Positions 37,921 through 48,865 of a stretch of DNA of 64,000 bases are shown here, in pieces. Numbering within the stretch: the stretch's first letter is position 1; each line of letters starts with the position of its first letter. A program made the translations under genes and the position numbers. The stretch spans positions 1,459,001 through 1,523,000 of the forward strand of contig NZ_JACDXJ010000001.1 of assembly GCF_013520865.1 (NCBI RefSeq). Reading direction: 5' to 3'. The notes below the pieces were generated by a model. The model saw nothing but the letters and a program-made list of their open reading frames with translations, had not been told where the DNA came from and made no database searches. Origin of the DNA: Microvirga mediterraneensis. Lineage in GTDB: Bacteria > Pseudomonadota > Alphaproteobacteria > Rhizobiales > Beijerinckiaceae.

Positions 37921-39048
37921 CTGAAACGCGCCTTCGTCGAACGGGCCAGGGCGCTCGGCTTCGACACGATCCGCATCGCCCGGCCCGATGCGATCCCGCT
38001 GGCCCCCGAACGGCTCAAGGCCTGGCTGGATGCGGGGCATCACGGATCGATGGAGTGGATGGCGGAAACCGCCGAACGCCGCGCCGATCCGCGAGCCCTA
38101 TGGTCCGAGGTGCGCAGCATCATCCTGCTCGGGCTGAACTACGGCCCCGCCGAGAACCCGTTGGCCGAACTGGCGCGGACGGATCGGGGATACATATCCG
38201 TCTATGCCCGCAACCGCGACTATCACGACGTCATCAAGGGGAAACTCAAGGAGGCGGCAGGTTTTCTCGCCTCCAAGGCATCGTCGGACGTGAAGGTCTT
38301 CGTCGATACGGCACCGGTCATGGAGAAGCCGCTCGCGGAGGCGGCGGGCCTCGGCTGGCAGGGCAAGCACACGGTCGTGGTCTCGCGCGAGTTCGGTGAC
38401 TGGCTGTTCCTGGGCGCCATCTTCACCACGGCGGAGCTTCCGGCCGACGCGCCGGAGCGGGACCATTGCGGCACGTGCCGCCGCTGCCTCGACGTCTGCC
38501 CGACGAACGCCTTTCCCGCACCCTATCAGCTCGATGCCCGGCGCTGCATCTCGTATCTGACCATCGAGCACAAGGGGCACATCCCGGCGGAGCTGCGCCC
38601 CGGCATCGGCAACCGGATCTTCGGCTGCGACGATTGCCTCGCCGTCTGCCCGTGGAACAAGTTCGCGCAAGCAGGGCGCGAGGCCCGGCTGGTGCAGCGG
38701 GAGGATCTCGCGGCGCTGCCGCTGAAGGAGCTGGCGCGGCTCGACGATCCGGGCTTCCGCGCCCGCTTCGCCGGGACCCCGATCAAGCGCACCGGCCGCG
38801 ACCGCTTCGTCCGCAACGTGCTCATCGCCATCGGCAATTCACGGGATGTCGCCCTGGCCGACGAAGCCCTGCGCCTCCTCGACGATGCCTCTCCGCTCGT
38901 GCGGGCGATGGCGGTCTGGGCCCTTGCACATCTGCTCCCGCCTGAGGCCGTGGCCATGCATGCCGAAGGGCGGCTGGAGCGTGAGGGCGATCCGGACGTA
39001 CGCGAGGAATGGCGGCGGGGGATGACGGGAAGCGAGGCGGTGGCCTAA
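37921..39048 (+). CDS. queG: Epoxyqueuosine reductase QueG
   Basis: A 375-residue cytoplasmic cobalamin-dependent enzyme that reduces epoxyqueuosine to queuosine in tRNA. Two 4Fe-4S motifs, [12 protein letters not shown] and [11 protein letters not shown], and the [14 protein letters not shown] and GWQGKHT stretches are typical; a HEAT-like C-terminus follows. No ATG, GTG or TTG lies at the point where homology begins. The frame is open upstream to TTG 37807, but CTG 37921 has GGAG 5 bases before it. The start is therefore uncertain. Confidence 0.93.
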   Translation: MKRAFVERARALGFDTIRIARPDAIPLAPERLKAWLDAGHHGSMEWMAETAERRADPRALWSEVRSIILLGLNYGPAENPLAELARTDRGYISVYARNRDYHDVIKGKLKEAAGFLASKASSDVKVFVDTAPVMEKPLAEAAGLGWQGKHTVVVSREFGDWLFLGAIFTTAELPADAPERDHCGTCRRCLDVCPTNAFPAPYQLDARRCISYLTIEHKGHIPAELRPGIGNRIFGCDDCLAVCPWNKFAQAGREARLVQREDLAALPLKELARLDDPGFRARFAGTPIKRTGRDRFVRNVLIAIGNSRDVALADEALRLLDDASPLVRAMAVWALAHLLPPEAVAMHAEGRLEREGDPDVREEWRRGMTGSEAVA

Positions 39049-39068
39049 CCGGCTCCGACTCCGAGACG

Positions 39069-40001
39069 CTACGCCGCATACCGGTTCGCAGCCGGGCCGA
39101 AATGGTCGATATAGCGCGGGTTGATCGCCGAGACGGGCAGGATGACGAGCACGTCCGTGGTGCCGAACTGCCGGTCGATCACCGCTCCCGTGCCGAAGGT
39201 TGCGCCCAGGCGCAGATAGCCCTTGATCAGGGGCGGCAGGGCATGGAGCGCGGCCTTGGGATCGACGGCCTCCTTCGGCAGGATATCCATCGCCGTGAAG
39301 CGCTCCGGCAGCGCACGGGCCTGCCACTGGGCGGGGGCGGGCGCGTAATGGTGCAGGAAGCTCAAGGGAAGCGCCAAGTCCCGCGGCTCGGTACCCTCGA
39401 GACTGGCGCAGCCCATCATCACATCGATGCGGTGATGGAGCACGTATGCCCAGATGCCGTGCCAGAGGAGTTCGACCGTGCGCTTGTTGCGATAGGGTTC
39501 GAGCACGCAGGAGCGGCCGAGTTCGAGGAAGCGCAGGTCCGGATGCGCCTTGAGCAGGGGCGCGATGTCGTATTCGCCCCGGGTGTAGAAGCCGCCGTGG
39601 CGGTGGGCGACGTCCTGGCGCAAAAGGCGATAGGTGCCCACCACTTTCGGTTTTGCCGCGCGAAAGGGTTTCGGCTTCACGTCATGATCGAGCACGAGAA
39701 GATGGTCGCAGAGGGCGTCATAGGCATCCACGTCCCGGCGCGAGATCAAGGCGGCCCCGCTGGGTGAGGCCGACATCTCCTCGTAGAAGACCTTGAAGCG
39801 CAGGCGCTGGGCGCGGCGGATCTCCCGCGCCGTCGTGGCGAGACGCACCTCCAGCGAACCGATGCGGCCGAGCACCGGATCGAGGCTGCCGTAATCGCGG
39901 ACGATCCTGTCGGTGCCGGGAATGAGCTTGGTCAAGCCGTGCGGGCGCAGCCCCGATATGGCTGGAAAAGCTGCCGTCTCTTTCGACGGAGAGATATTCA
40001 T
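39069..40001 (-). CDS. OlsB-like GNAT acyltransferase
   Basis: A 310-residue protein of the ornithine-lipid OlsB family (formerly annotated as hemolysin), which transfers a hydroxyacyl chain from ACP to ornithine for phosphate-free membrane lipids. The conserved core runs from RLATTAREIRRAQRLRFKVF to LELGRSCVLEPYRNKRTVEL. ATG 40001 follows GAGG with a 5-base spacer. No adjacent olsA is present, so the acceptor may differ. Confidence 0.8.
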   Translation of the reverse strand: MNISPSKETAAFPAISGLRPHGLTKLIPGTDRIVRDYGSLDPVLGRIGSLEVRLATTAREIRRAQRLRFKVFYEEMSASPSGAALISRRDVDAYDALCDHLLVLDHDVKPKPFRAAKPKVVGTYRLLRQDVAHRHGGFYTRGEYDIAPLLKAHPDLRFLELGRSCVLEPYRNKRTVELLWHGIWAYVLHHRIDVMMGCASLEGTEPRDLALPLSFLHHYAPAPAQWQARALPERFTAMDILPKEAVDPKAALHALPPLIKGYLRLGATFGTGAVIDRQFGTTDVLVILPVSAINPRYIDHFGPAANRYAA

Positions 40002-40171
40002 CGCTGCCTCACGGGATCGTGCCTCGGATGCCGGCTCAAGCTTGGCCTGTACGGCCCCCATGACATAAAACCCATTCCAAACTGTTTTGTGACAGAAAAC
40101 ATAAATGTCCCGCTGGAAAATATCGAGGTCAGATCGAATTCCGCAGAGGTCGGAGCAGGCCGCCCGCCTGT

Positions 40172-41710
40172 TCACGCTGCCGCGGGGCGACGGTCCGAAT
40201 GGGCGCGGTACGACAGGGCTTCGGCCACGTGAATCCGCCTTACGCGCTCCTCGCCGTCGAGGTCGGCAAGGGTGCGGCCCACCTTCAGCACGCGATGAAA
40301 CCCGCGCGCCGACAGACGCATGGTGTTGGCGGCGTCGCGGATGAGGGCCAGTCCCTCCGGGTCTGGCTGCGCCACCTCTTCCAGAAGCGCGGGTGGGCAG
40401 GCCGCATTGGTGGCGATGCCGTCGAGGCCGAGGGCGGCGTAGCGCTTCGCCTGCCGCTCGCGGGCCCGAGCGACGCGGGCCGCGACCTCGGCCGATCCTT
40501 CCGCGGGTGAGGGCAAGATCAGGTCGGCGGCCGTGACGGCCGGAACGTCGATGGCGAGGTCGATGCGGTCGAGGAGCGGGCCCGAGAGCCGCGCCTGATA
40601 TTGCGCGACGCAGCGCTCGTTGGGCTGGCGGCGGCAGACATAGCCTGGCTCGGTGGCCTGCCCGCAACGGCAGGGATTCATGGCGGCAACGAGCTGAAAC
40701 CGTGCCGGATATGTCACCCGATGGTTGGCCCGGGCGATCAGGATCTCGCCGGCTTCCAGCGGCTGGCGCAGCGAATCGAGCACCTGGGGCTGGAACTCCG
40801 GCAGCTCGTCGAGGAAGAGGACCCCATGATGGGCGAGCGACACCTCGCCCGGACGGGCATTGAGGCCGCCGCCGACGAGCGCCGCCATGGAGGCTGAATG
40901 GTGAGGCGCCCGGAACGGGCGGCGGTTGGACAAGGCGCCGTCGGCCAGGAGCCCCGCGACCGACTGGATCATCGAGACCTCCAGCAATTCCCGCGGCGAG
41001 AGCGGCGGCAGGATGGAGGGAAGACGCTGCGCGAGCATGGACTTTCCGGCCCCGGGCGGACCGTTCATCAGGAGGTTGTGCGATCCGGCGGCCGCGATCT
41101 CCAATGTCCGCTTGGCGCTTTCCTGGCCCTTGATGTCGCGCAGGTCGGGCAGGGGCCCCGACGCGGGCATGAGGGCCGGCTCAGGCCGCGCCATCACCTG
41201 CGTGCCCTTGAAGTGGTTCGCGAGCTGGATCAGGGAGCGGGGCGCCAGGATGTCGATGTCGCTGCCGGCCCAGGCGGCCTCCGACCCGCAGGCTTCCGGG
41301 CAGATCAGCCCGTGCTCGCGCTCATAGGCCGCCATGGCGGCCGGCAGGGCGCCGGCCACCGCCGTGATGGAGCCGTCGAGGGCCAGCTCGCCCAGGACGG
41401 TGAAGCCGTTGAGGGCATCCGCCGGAATGGCCCCTATGGCCGCCATGACGCCGAGCGCAATCGGGAGATCGTAGTGGCTGCCTTCCTTCGGCAGGTCGGC
41501 GGGGGCGAGGTTGATCGTGATTCGTTTCGCCGGCAGGGCCAGACCTGAGGCGATCAAGGCGGAGCGGACCCGCTCGCGGGATTCCGCCACCGCCTTGTCG
41601 GGCAGACCGACGATCATGAAGACGACGGAGCCGGGCGTGATCTGAACCTGCACATCGACCGCACGCGCCTCGATTCCCTCGAACGCAACAGTGGAAACGC
41701 GCGTAACCAT
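40172..41710 (-). CDS. YifB/ComM-family AAA ATPase
   Basis: A 512-residue Mg-chelatase-like protein; ComM is a helicase that promotes branch migration during natural transformation. N-terminal Lon-like domain (VDVQVQITPGSVVFMIVGLP), Walker A GPPGAGKSMLAQRL, Walker B VLFLDELPEFQ, and C-terminal CRCGQATEPGYVCRR with Cys residues likely to bind zinc. Length normal. Confidence 0.93.
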   Translation of the reverse strand: MVTRVSTVAFEGIEARAVDVQVQITPGSVVFMIVGLPDKAVAESRERVRSALIASGLALPAKRITINLAPADLPKEGSHYDLPIALGVMAAIGAIPADALNGFTVLGELALDGSITAVAGALPAAMAAYEREHGLICPEACGSEAAWAGSDIDILAPRSLIQLANHFKGTQVMARPEPALMPASGPLPDLRDIKGQESAKRTLEIAAAGSHNLLMNGPPGAGKSMLAQRLPSILPPLSPRELLEVSMIQSVAGLLADGALSNRRPFRAPHHSASMAALVGGGLNARPGEVSLAHHGVLFLDELPEFQPQVLDSLRQPLEAGEILIARANHRVTYPARFQLVAAMNPCRCGQATEPGYVCRRQPNERCVAQYQARLSGPLLDRIDLAIDVPAVTAADLILPSPAEGSAEVAARVARARERQAKRYAALGLDGIATNAACPPALLEEVAQPDPEGLALIRDAANTMRLSARGFHRVLKVGRTLADLDGEERVRRIHVAEALSYRAHSDRRPAAA

Positions 41711-41993
41711 CTCCCGACCTCCTTGAGAGATCCGATGTTAGCGCGGCGTTTCGAAACGCGATAGTGTTGCGACAATTATTCGGCCGGAACGGTGCGACTC
41801 GATGCTGCAAAGGCGGAACCCTGCCGTCGCCGTCGCGTTGAGTCCCACTATGTCGCGAGCCGCATCTCGGACAACTCGCGTGGCGCAAGGGTTCTATCAT
41901 CGACGGGGCAGTTCCTGACATGGGACGGTTAATCTTCTTGAGCGGGCCGGAAGGGCGGCGCTGTGAGTTCCTACGTGGCGTTCTGAAATCGTA

Positions 41994-43106
41994 ATGTTGG
42001 CCGAATCCCCCATATCCTCTTCGGGCCGAACGGCAGACCTCCCGGATGCCCCTGTGAGGGCAGCCTTCCAATCCCTGCTCATGCCTGTCCTGATGGTGGA
42101 TCCGCATCGTGAGAATGCGCCTGTCGCCTTCGCCAATCGGGCTCTGCTCGACCTGACAGGTTACTCTCAGGAGGAGCTATCCGGCCGGAGCTGGCATCTC
42201 CTTCACATGCCGGGCTCCGGCGTGGACGCCTTGACCGCCATCGACGCCGCGACGCAGGCCGGAGAGGCGCTCGAGACTGGATTCGTCGGGCGCCGGAAGG
42301 ACGGCGCCGCGTTCGAATGCACCCTGGCCCTCTCTCCCGTTCGTGACGAGGCCGGCCGCCTTCGATGGGCCACCCTCGTGCTGACCGGGATCGGATCGGT
42401 GCCAGATCCTCACCGGGACGTCACCGCGGCGAGCTGGGATCTGGAGGAGCAGGTCGAGCGCCGGACCAAGGCGCTCCAGGCGGCCCTCAACCGGAGGACG
42501 GCACTGCTCCACGAGGTCGAGCATCGGATCAAGAATACCCTCCAGATGACCGCGTCCCTGGTCCTCCTGAAAGCCCGCCGTTTGCGGGATCCGGAGGCAC
42601 GGAAGGTTCTGCAGGAAACCGCCGAGCGGGTCAGCGCACTCTCGGCGGCCCACCGGCTTCTCTCCGCGTCGGGGGATGCCGGCCGGTTCAACCTGCAGGA
42701 GTTTACCGCGGAGCTGGCCGGGGAGCTGGTCACGGCACTGCCCAAGGGACAGGTCGACCTTGACCTGGACATCCAGCCTCTCGGCGTTCCGGCCCCTAAG
42801 GCGACCGCGCTGGCGCTTCTCCTGAACGAGCTGATCGGCAACGCCGTTAAGCATGCCTTCCCAAATGGCCGCCGGGGCCGATTGACAATTGAGATCGGAC
42901 GGGCGGAAAACGGCCTCAAAATCGCCGTCGAGGACGATGGCGTCGGCCTCGATCACGCTCCCGCGACCGAGGGCAGTTTCGGAAAAACCTTGATCACGAT
43001 GTTGGTCCAACAGTTGAAGGGGCAGTTGACTTGGCGCGATCAGAAGCCAGGTACACGTGCTGAAATCGCGATGCCCGTCGACGCGCAGGAGATGAAGTTT
43101 GAGTAG
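41994..43106 (+). CDS. PAS-domain sensor histidine kinase (HisKA_2 type)
   Basis: A 370-residue cytoplasmic kinase. A PAS domain (about residues 25-135; NRALLDLTGYSQEELSGRSW) lacks the LOV-type Cys. The phosphoacceptor His is in LLHEVEHRIKNTLQM, the HisKA_2 form. The ATPase domain has LLLNELIGNAVKHAFPNG (N box) and VEDDGVGLD (G box). Its last bases overlap the start of the receiver gene, so the two form a pair. The signal is unknown. Confidence 0.9.
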   Translation: MLAESPISSSGRTADLPDAPVRAAFQSLLMPVLMVDPHRENAPVAFANRALLDLTGYSQEELSGRSWHLLHMPGSGVDALTAIDAATQAGEALETGFVGRRKDGAAFECTLALSPVRDEAGRLRWATLVLTGIGSVPDPHRDVTAASWDLEEQVERRTKALQAALNRRTALLHEVEHRIKNTLQMTASLVLLKARRLRDPEARKVLQETAERVSALSAAHRLLSASGDAGRFNLQEFTAELAGELVTALPKGQVDLDLDIQPLGVPAPKATALALLLNELIGNAVKHAFPNGRRGRLTIEIGRAENGLKIAVEDDGVGLDHAPATEGSFGKTLITMLVQQLKGQLTWRDQKPGTRAEIAMPVDAQEMKFE

Positions 43107-43551
43107 CGAGAAGCCGTTGCGCATCCTCATTGTCGAGGATGAAATCCTGATCGCTCTCGAGCTCGAAAGCCTTCTGCAGGATCTGGGACACGAGGTCGTC
43201 GGGATGGCCGCATCGTCCGAAGAGGCTCTGTCCCTCGGCCAGAAGCTCCGGCCCGACCTCGCTTTCGTCGATGTTCATCTGGCGGACGGGCCGACCGGCG
43301 TCGATGTGGCGCGCAGCCTCTCGGCGAACCATCGGGTCACGGTGCTGTTCATGACGGCAAACGCCAAGCGGATCCCCGAGGATTTCGCCGGGGCCCGGGG
43401 CGTCATCGCCAAGCCCTATACGGAGCGCGGCGTCCGCGAAGCCCTGAGCTATGTCATGGCCGGCCATCTCCGCGATCCCGACGAGGCCCGAACGGTGACC
43501 TTCGTCCCTTTCGGCGCCGCCTCTCGGGAGCGTAGTTCCCAGGTCTCCTGA
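43099..43551 (+). CDS. Single-domain response regulator
   Basis: A 150-residue receiver with no output domain. Acidic pocket VEDE near the N-terminus, phosphoacceptor Asp in AFVDVHLADG, Thr in LFMTAN and Lys in IAKPY. It starts at TTG 43099, overlapping the kinase stop by 8 bases. It probably relays phosphate or sequesters a partner; targets are unknown. Confidence 0.9.
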   Translation: MSSEKPLRILIVEDEILIALELESLLQDLGHEVVGMAASSEEALSLGQKLRPDLAFVDVHLADGPTGVDVARSLSANHRVTVLFMTANAKRIPEDFAGARGVIAKPYTERGVREALSYVMAGHLRDPDEARTVTFVPFGAASRERSSQVS

Positions 43552-43560
43552 CGCTGCTTC

Positions 43561-46287
43561 CTATTTCTGCGCCTTGAGCCGGTAGAGCGCATCGAGCGCC
43601 TCCCGCGGCGTCATTGCGTCCGGATCCAGAGCATCGAGCGCCTCCCGCAAGGTGTCCCGCTGCGGAGCCGGCGCGGACTCGGCCCGTACGGGAACGGCAA
43701 AGAGCGGCAGATCGTCGACGAGCGCGCGCTTCGGTGCCTCGCGGTCCGACTTTTCCAACTCGCTCAGGATCGTCTTCGCCCGCTCGACGACGGGGCCGGG
43801 CAGCCCGGCAAGACGCGCCACCTGCAGGCCGTAGGAGCGGTCGGCGACTCCGGGCACGACCTCGTGCAGGAACACCACCTCGCCGTTCCATTCGGTGACC
43901 TTCAGCGTCGCGTTGGAAATACGCTTCATCCGGTCGGCGAGCGCGGTCAGCTCGTGGAAATGGGTGGCGAACAGCGCGCGGCAGCGATTGGCCTCGTGCA
44001 GGTGCTCGATGGCCGCCCAGGCGATGGAGAGCCCGTCGAAGGTGGCGGTACCTCGGCCGATCTCGTCGAGAATGACCAGCGAGCGGGCGGTGGCTTGGTT
44101 GAGGATGGCGGCGGTCTCCACCATCTCGACCATGAAGGTCGAGCGGCCCCGCGCCAGATCGTCGGCGGCGCCGACGCGGGAGAAGAGCCGGTCGACGATG
44201 CCGATATGGGCCTCCTTGGCAGGCACGTAGGATCCCATCTGGGCCAGCACCACGATCAGCGCGTTCTGGCGCAGATAGGTCGATTTACCACCCATGTTCG
44301 GGCCGGTGATCAGCAGGATGTGGCCCGCGTCCTTGCCGGAGAGGTTCGAGTCGTTGGCGATGAAGGGAACGCCGTCGCGCTTCAGCGCCGCCTCGACCAC
44401 CGGATGGCGGCCACCCTTGACGGCGAAGGCGAGGCTCGTGTCGACGACGGGACGGGTCCAGTCGAGGCGCATGGCGAGATCGGCCAGGGAGGCGGTCACG
44501 TCGATGACCGCGATGGCTTCGGCGGCGGCCGCCACATCGGCTGAAAGGTCGATGAGCGCCTGCACCATCTCGTCGAACAGGGCGAGCTCGATCTTCAGGG
44601 CCCGGTCGGCCGCGGAGGCGATCTTCGCTTCGAGTTCGCCGAGTTCCATAGTTGAAAAGCGCATGGCGCCCGCCATGGTCTGGCGATGGACGAAGGTGTC
44701 CTTCCAGGGCTCCTTGAGCAGGTCCTCGCCCACGTTCTGCGGCACTTCCACGAAATAGCCGATCATGTGGTTGTGCTTGACGCGTAAGGTGCGGCAGCCG
44801 GTCTCGGTGGCGTAGCGTGCCTGAAGGGCGGCGATGAAGCGACGGGAATCCTGCTGCAGCTCGCGCAGCTCGTCGAGACCTGAATCGAAGCCTGCCCGGA
44901 TGAAGCCGCCATCGCGCTTGAGCAGCGGCAGCTCGTCGGCCAGGGCCGCGGCAAGCCGGTCAGCCACGTCCGTCCGCAGGCCCTGAAGCACCTGGGCAGC
45001 CGCAAGCAGCTCCTTCGGCAGCTCGGGGGCGATGGCCAGTTCGAGCCCGAGTTCGCGCGCCGCGAACAGGCCGTCGCGCACGCAGGCGAGGTCCCGCGGC
45101 CCGCCTCGCCCGAGGCTCAGGCGCGAGAGGGCGCGGGCCAGATCGGGCGAGCGCTTGAGGATGCGCCGCAGGCGGTCGCGCAAGTCGTTGTTGTCGACGA
45201 GAGCCGCAACGGCATCCTGCCGGTCGCGGATCTGGTCCGGATGGGTGAGGGGGCCGGCGAGCCGCTCGGCGAGCAGCCGCGCGCCGCCCGGCGTCACCGT
45301 GCAGTCGATGGTGGCAAGAAGGCTTCCCGCCCGCTCGCCGGACAGGGTGCGCGTCAGCTCCAGGTTGGCGCGCGTCGCCGCATCGATGGCGAGCGCCGCG
45401 CCGGACGTGTCGCGGGAGGGCGGGTTCAGGGCCGGGCGGCTGTCGATCTGCGTCTTCTCGATGTATAACAGCGCGCTGCCCGCCGCCGTGATCTCGGCGG
45501 GGCTGAAGGCCCCGAACGCATCGAGGGTCGCAACGCCGAAATAACCTTTGAGGCGCCGTTCGGCCGAGGCTGGGTCAAGCCCCTCGCGGGACAAACGCGT
45601 GCTGGACGCGCGGGGCTCCTGCCAGAAGCTCCCGAGGTCTGGGTCATCGTGGATCACGTCGGGCACCAGGATCTCGCGCGGCTCGAAGCGGGCGATTTCG
45701 GCGGAAAGGCCCGTGCCGTCCGTCTCGCTCAAGACGAAATGACCTGTGGAAATGTCCACGGCGGCAAGGCCGTAGCACCATTGGGTGTCGGACACGCGGC
45801 GGCGCGCGATCGCCAGCAGGTAATTCGCCCGGCCGGGTTCGAGCAGGCGCTCCTCGGTGATCGTCCCGGGAGTGACGAGGCGCACCACGTCGCGGCGCAC
45901 GACGGATTTGGATCCGCGCTTCTTAGCCTCCGCCGGATCCTCGGTCTGCTCGCAGACGGCGACCCGGTGGCCGAGGCCGATGAGGCGCTGGAGATAGTCG
46001 TCGGCGCGGTCCACGGGCACGCCGCACATGGGGATATCCTGCCCCTGGTGCTTGCCGCGCTTGGTCAGCACGATGCCGAGCGACTGGCTGGCGATCTCGG
46101 CATCCTCGAAGAACAATTCGTAGAAGTCGCCCATCCGGTAGAACAGAAGACTGTCGGGGTTGGCCGCCTTGATCTCGATATACTGGGCCATCATGGGCGT
46201 GACCCGGCTGTCCTGCGGGACTGTTGGCGCGGGCGCAGTGTTCGACGGGGCGGTCTCGGGGGATTGATAGGCGGCTTGGGACGACAT
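43561..46287 (-). CDS. mutS: DNA mismatch repair protein MutS
   Basis: A 908-residue mismatch-recognition ATPase. The N-terminal mismatch-binding Phe-x-Glu motif is in [16 protein letters not shown]; connector, lever and clamp domains follow. Walker [14 protein letters not shown] lies near residue 660, Walker [17 protein letters not shown], and the C-terminal helix-turn-helix/dimerisation tail ends in [11 protein letters not shown]. No mutL is nearby. Confidence 0.97.
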   Translation of the reverse strand: MSSQAAYQSPETAPSNTAPAPTVPQDSRVTPMMAQYIEIKAANPDSLLFYRMGDFYELFFEDAEIASQSLGIVLTKRGKHQGQDIPMCGVPVDRADDYLQRLIGLGHRVAVCEQTEDPAEAKKRGSKSVVRRDVVRLVTPGTITEERLLEPGRANYLLAIARRRVSDTQWCYGLAAVDISTGHFVLSETDGTGLSAEIARFEPREILVPDVIHDDPDLGSFWQEPRASSTRLSREGLDPASAERRLKGYFGVATLDAFGAFSPAEITAAGSALLYIEKTQIDSRPALNPPSRDTSGAALAIDAATRANLELTRTLSGERAGSLLATIDCTVTPGGARLLAERLAGPLTHPDQIRDRQDAVAALVDNNDLRDRLRRILKRSPDLARALSRLSLGRGGPRDLACVRDGLFAARELGLELAIAPELPKELLAAAQVLQGLRTDVADRLAAALADELPLLKRDGGFIRAGFDSGLDELRELQQDSRRFIAALQARYATETGCRTLRVKHNHMIGYFVEVPQNVGEDLLKEPWKDTFVHRQTMAGAMRFSTMELGELEAKIASAADRALKIELALFDEMVQALIDLSADVAAAAEAIAVIDVTASLADLAMRLDWTRPVVDTSLAFAVKGGRHPVVEAALKRDGVPFIANDSNLSGKDAGHILLITGPNMGGKSTYLRQNALIVVLAQMGSYVPAKEAHIGIVDRLFSRVGAADDLARGRSTFMVEMVETAAILNQATARSLVILDEIGRGTATFDGLSIAWAAIEHLHEANRCRALFATHFHELTALADRMKRISNATLKVTEWNGEVVFLHEVVPGVADRSYGLQVARLAGLPGPVVERAKTILSELEKSDREAPKRALVDDLPLFAVPVRAESAPAPQRDTLREALDALDPDAMTPREALDALYRLKAQK

Positions 46288-46436
46288 CCTGTCTGTTTAG
46301 CAAAGCTGGCCCAGCCTTTCATCCATGTCATAGGGTCCAAAGGGCGGATGTGGACAAGTCTTGAGGAAGGCGCCTCCTATGCCTTAAGGTCGCATCCCCT
46401 TTTGGAAACGCCCACCATCAAAAGAAACCATATTCC

Positions 46437-48728
46437 ATGACCGACGATCAGCGCCCGATCCGCCGCAAACGCCCCACCTTCACCGACCAGGAGGCGCTGC
46501 AGTTCCACGCCCAGGGAAGGCCCGGCAAGCTTGAAGTCGTCCCGACCAAGCCCATGGCGACCCAGCGCGACCTGTCGCTGGCCTACTCCCCGGGCGTCGC
46601 GGTGCCGGTGCTGGCGATCGCGGAAAATCCGTCCCTGGCCTTCGACTATACAACCCGCTCCAACATGGTGGCGGTGATCTCGAACGGAACCGCCATCCTC
46701 GGTCTCGGCAATCTCGGTGCGCTCGCCTCGAAGCCCGTGATGGAGGGCAAGTCGGTGCTCTTCAAGCGCTTCGCCGACGTGGATTCCATCGACCTTGAGG
46801 TCGATACCGAAGATGCGGACGCGTTCATCAACTGCGTGCGGTATCTCGGGCCCTCATTTGGTGGCATCAACCTGGAGGACATCAAGGCGCCGGAATGCTT
46901 CATCATCGAGGAGCGCCTGCGGGAACTGATGGACATTCCCGTCTTCCACGACGACCAGCACGGAACGGCGATCATCGCGGCGGCGGGGCTCATCAATGCG
47001 CTCCATCTGACCGATCGCGACATGGCGAAGACGAAGCTCGTGGTGAACGGCGCGGGCGCCGCCGGCATCGCCTGCACGGAGCTTCTGAAAGCCATGGGCT
47101 TCGCGCCCAACAACGTCATCCTCTGCGACACGAAGGGTGTGATCTACAAGGGCCGCACCGAGGGCATGAACCAGTGGAAATCGGCCCATGCGGCCGAGAC
47201 GGACGCCCGCACCCTGGCGGATGCCCTGAACGGCGCCGATGCGGTGTTCGGCCTGTCGGCCAAGGGCGCGTTTACGGACGAGATGATCCGCTCCATGGCG
47301 CCCAATCCGATCATCTTCGCCATGGCCAATCCCGATCCGGAAATCACACCCGAAGAGGTGGCGCGCATCCGTGACGACGTGATCATCGCGACGGGCCGGT
47401 CCGATTATCCGAACCAGGTCAACAACGTCCTCGGCTTTCCTTATATCTTCCGCGGCGCCCTCGACGTGCAGGCGACCACGATCAACATGGAGATGAAGAT
47501 CGCCGCCGCCCAGGCGCTGGCGGAACTCGCCCGCGAGGATGTGCCGGACGAGGTGGCGGCCGCCTACCAGGGCTCGCGTCCGCGCTTCGGGCGCGAATAC
47601 ATCATCCCCGTGCCGTTCGATCCGCGCCTGATCCATACGATTCCCATGGCGGTGGCGAAGGCCGCCATGGAGACCGGCGTCGCGCGCCGTCCCATCGTCG
47701 ACATGCGCGCCTACAAGGCGCAGCTCTCGGCGCGGCGCGATCCGGTGGCAGGAACCCTCAACCGCATCTTCGAGCGTGTGCGCAAGTTCCCGAAGCGCGT
47801 CGTCTTCGCGGAGGGTGAGGAGGAGCAGGTGATCCGCGCTGCCCTTTCTTTCGTCAACCAGGGCCTCGGCAAGGCGATCCTCGTCGGGCGCGAGGATCGC
47901 ATCCACGAAACGGCCGTTCAGGCGGGCATCGAGCTCGAAGGACGCGAGGGCATCGAGATTCACAACGCACGCCTGTCGCATCGCAACGCGACCTATGCGC
48001 AGTTCCTGTATGAACGTCTGCAGCGCAAGGGTTACCTGTTCCGCGACTGCCAGCGCATGATCAACCAGGACCGCAACCACTTCGCCGCCTCCATGGTGGC
48101 CCTGGGCGATGCGGACGCCATGGTGACCGGCGCGACGCGCAACTACTCGACAGCGCTTGCCGACGTGCGCCACGTGATCGACGCGAAGCCAGGCCATCGC
48201 GTTATCGGCATCTCGCTCTGCCTCGCGCGCGGCCGTACGGTCCTCGTGGCCGACACGGCCATTCACGAGATGCCGAGCGCTCAGGAGCTTGCCGAGATCG
48301 CCATCGAATCCGCCGGCGTCGCGCGCCGTCTCGGCTACGAGCCGCGCGTGGCGCTCCTGTCGTTCTCGACCTTCGGGCATCCGAAGGCGGAGCGCGCGGA
48401 GAAGATCCAGGAAGCCGTGGAAATCCTCGACGGCATGCGGGTCGATTTCGAATATGACGGCGAGATGTCGGCCGACGTGGCGCTCAACCGGGACGTGATG
48501 GCGCAATATCCGTTCTGCCGCCTGACGGGACCGGCGAACGTGCTCGTCATGCCGGCGTTCCACTCGGCCTCCATTTCGACCAAGATGCTGCAGGAACTCG
48601 GCGGCGCCATGGTCCTGGGTCCGCTCGTCGTGGGCCTCGACAAGCCGGTGCAAATCGTCTCGCTGGGCGCGACCGACAACGACATCGTCAACATGGCGGC
48701 GCTCGCAGCCTACAATATCGGCGGCTGA
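46437..48728 (+). CDS. maeB: NADP-dependent malic enzyme fused to phosphotransacetylase-like domain
   Basis: A 763-residue MaeB-type enzyme making pyruvate and CO2 from malate with NADP. The malic domain includes LAYSPGVAVP and FHDDQHGTAIIAAAG, and the Rossmann motif NGAGAAGIACTELLKA. The C-terminal half (about residues 440-763) resembles phosphotransacetylase (RVVFAEGEEEQVIRAAL), known to regulate the enzyme by acetyl-CoA. ATG at 46437. It is divergent from mutS. Confidence 0.96.
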   Translation: MTDDQRPIRRKRPTFTDQEALQFHAQGRPGKLEVVPTKPMATQRDLSLAYSPGVAVPVLAIAENPSLAFDYTTRSNMVAVISNGTAILGLGNLGALASKPVMEGKSVLFKRFADVDSIDLEVDTEDADAFINCVRYLGPSFGGINLEDIKAPECFIIEERLRELMDIPVFHDDQHGTAIIAAAGLINALHLTDRDMAKTKLVVNGAGAAGIACTELLKAMGFAPNNVILCDTKGVIYKGRTEGMNQWKSAHAAETDARTLADALNGADAVFGLSAKGAFTDEMIRSMAPNPIIFAMANPDPEITPEEVARIRDDVIIATGRSDYPNQVNNVLGFPYIFRGALDVQATTINMEMKIAAAQALAELAREDVPDEVAAAYQGSRPRFGREYIIPVPFDPRLIHTIPMAVAKAAMETGVARRPIVDMRAYKAQLSARRDPVAGTLNRIFERVRKFPKRVVFAEGEEEQVIRAALSFVNQGLGKAILVGREDRIHETAVQAGIELEGREGIEIHNARLSHRNATYAQFLYERLQRKGYLFRDCQRMINQDRNHFAASMVALGDADAMVTGATRNYSTALADVRHVIDAKPGHRVIGISLCLARGRTVLVADTAIHEMPSAQELAEIAIESAGVARRLGYEPRVALLSFSTFGHPKAERAEKIQEAVEILDGMRVDFEYDGEMSADVALNRDVMAQYPFCRLTGPANVLVMPAFHSASISTKMLQELGGAMVLGPLVVGLDKPVQIVSLGATDNDIVNMAALAAYNIGG

Positions 48729-48865
48729 TCCTCGCCTTCCGGCTCCCTCGGCATCGAGGGAGCCGTCTGTCCAGTCCCCGGCCTTTGAAGGCTGCCCGCT
48801 GTTCCTGGGAGTGGTGCGAGTGTCGCCGGGCGGCTAAACAGATGCGAACGGAACCAAAGGAAAGC

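Noticed and set aside
42119..42400. LOV photoreceptor domain in the sensor kinase
   Set aside because: The PAS domain lacks the GRNCRFLQ motif and its flavin-binding Cys; the equivalent stretch is SGRSWHLLHMPG.
46854..48653. 599-codon antisense frame over the malic enzyme gene
   Set aside because: Shadow with His/Arg/Asp-biased composition and no recognised domain.
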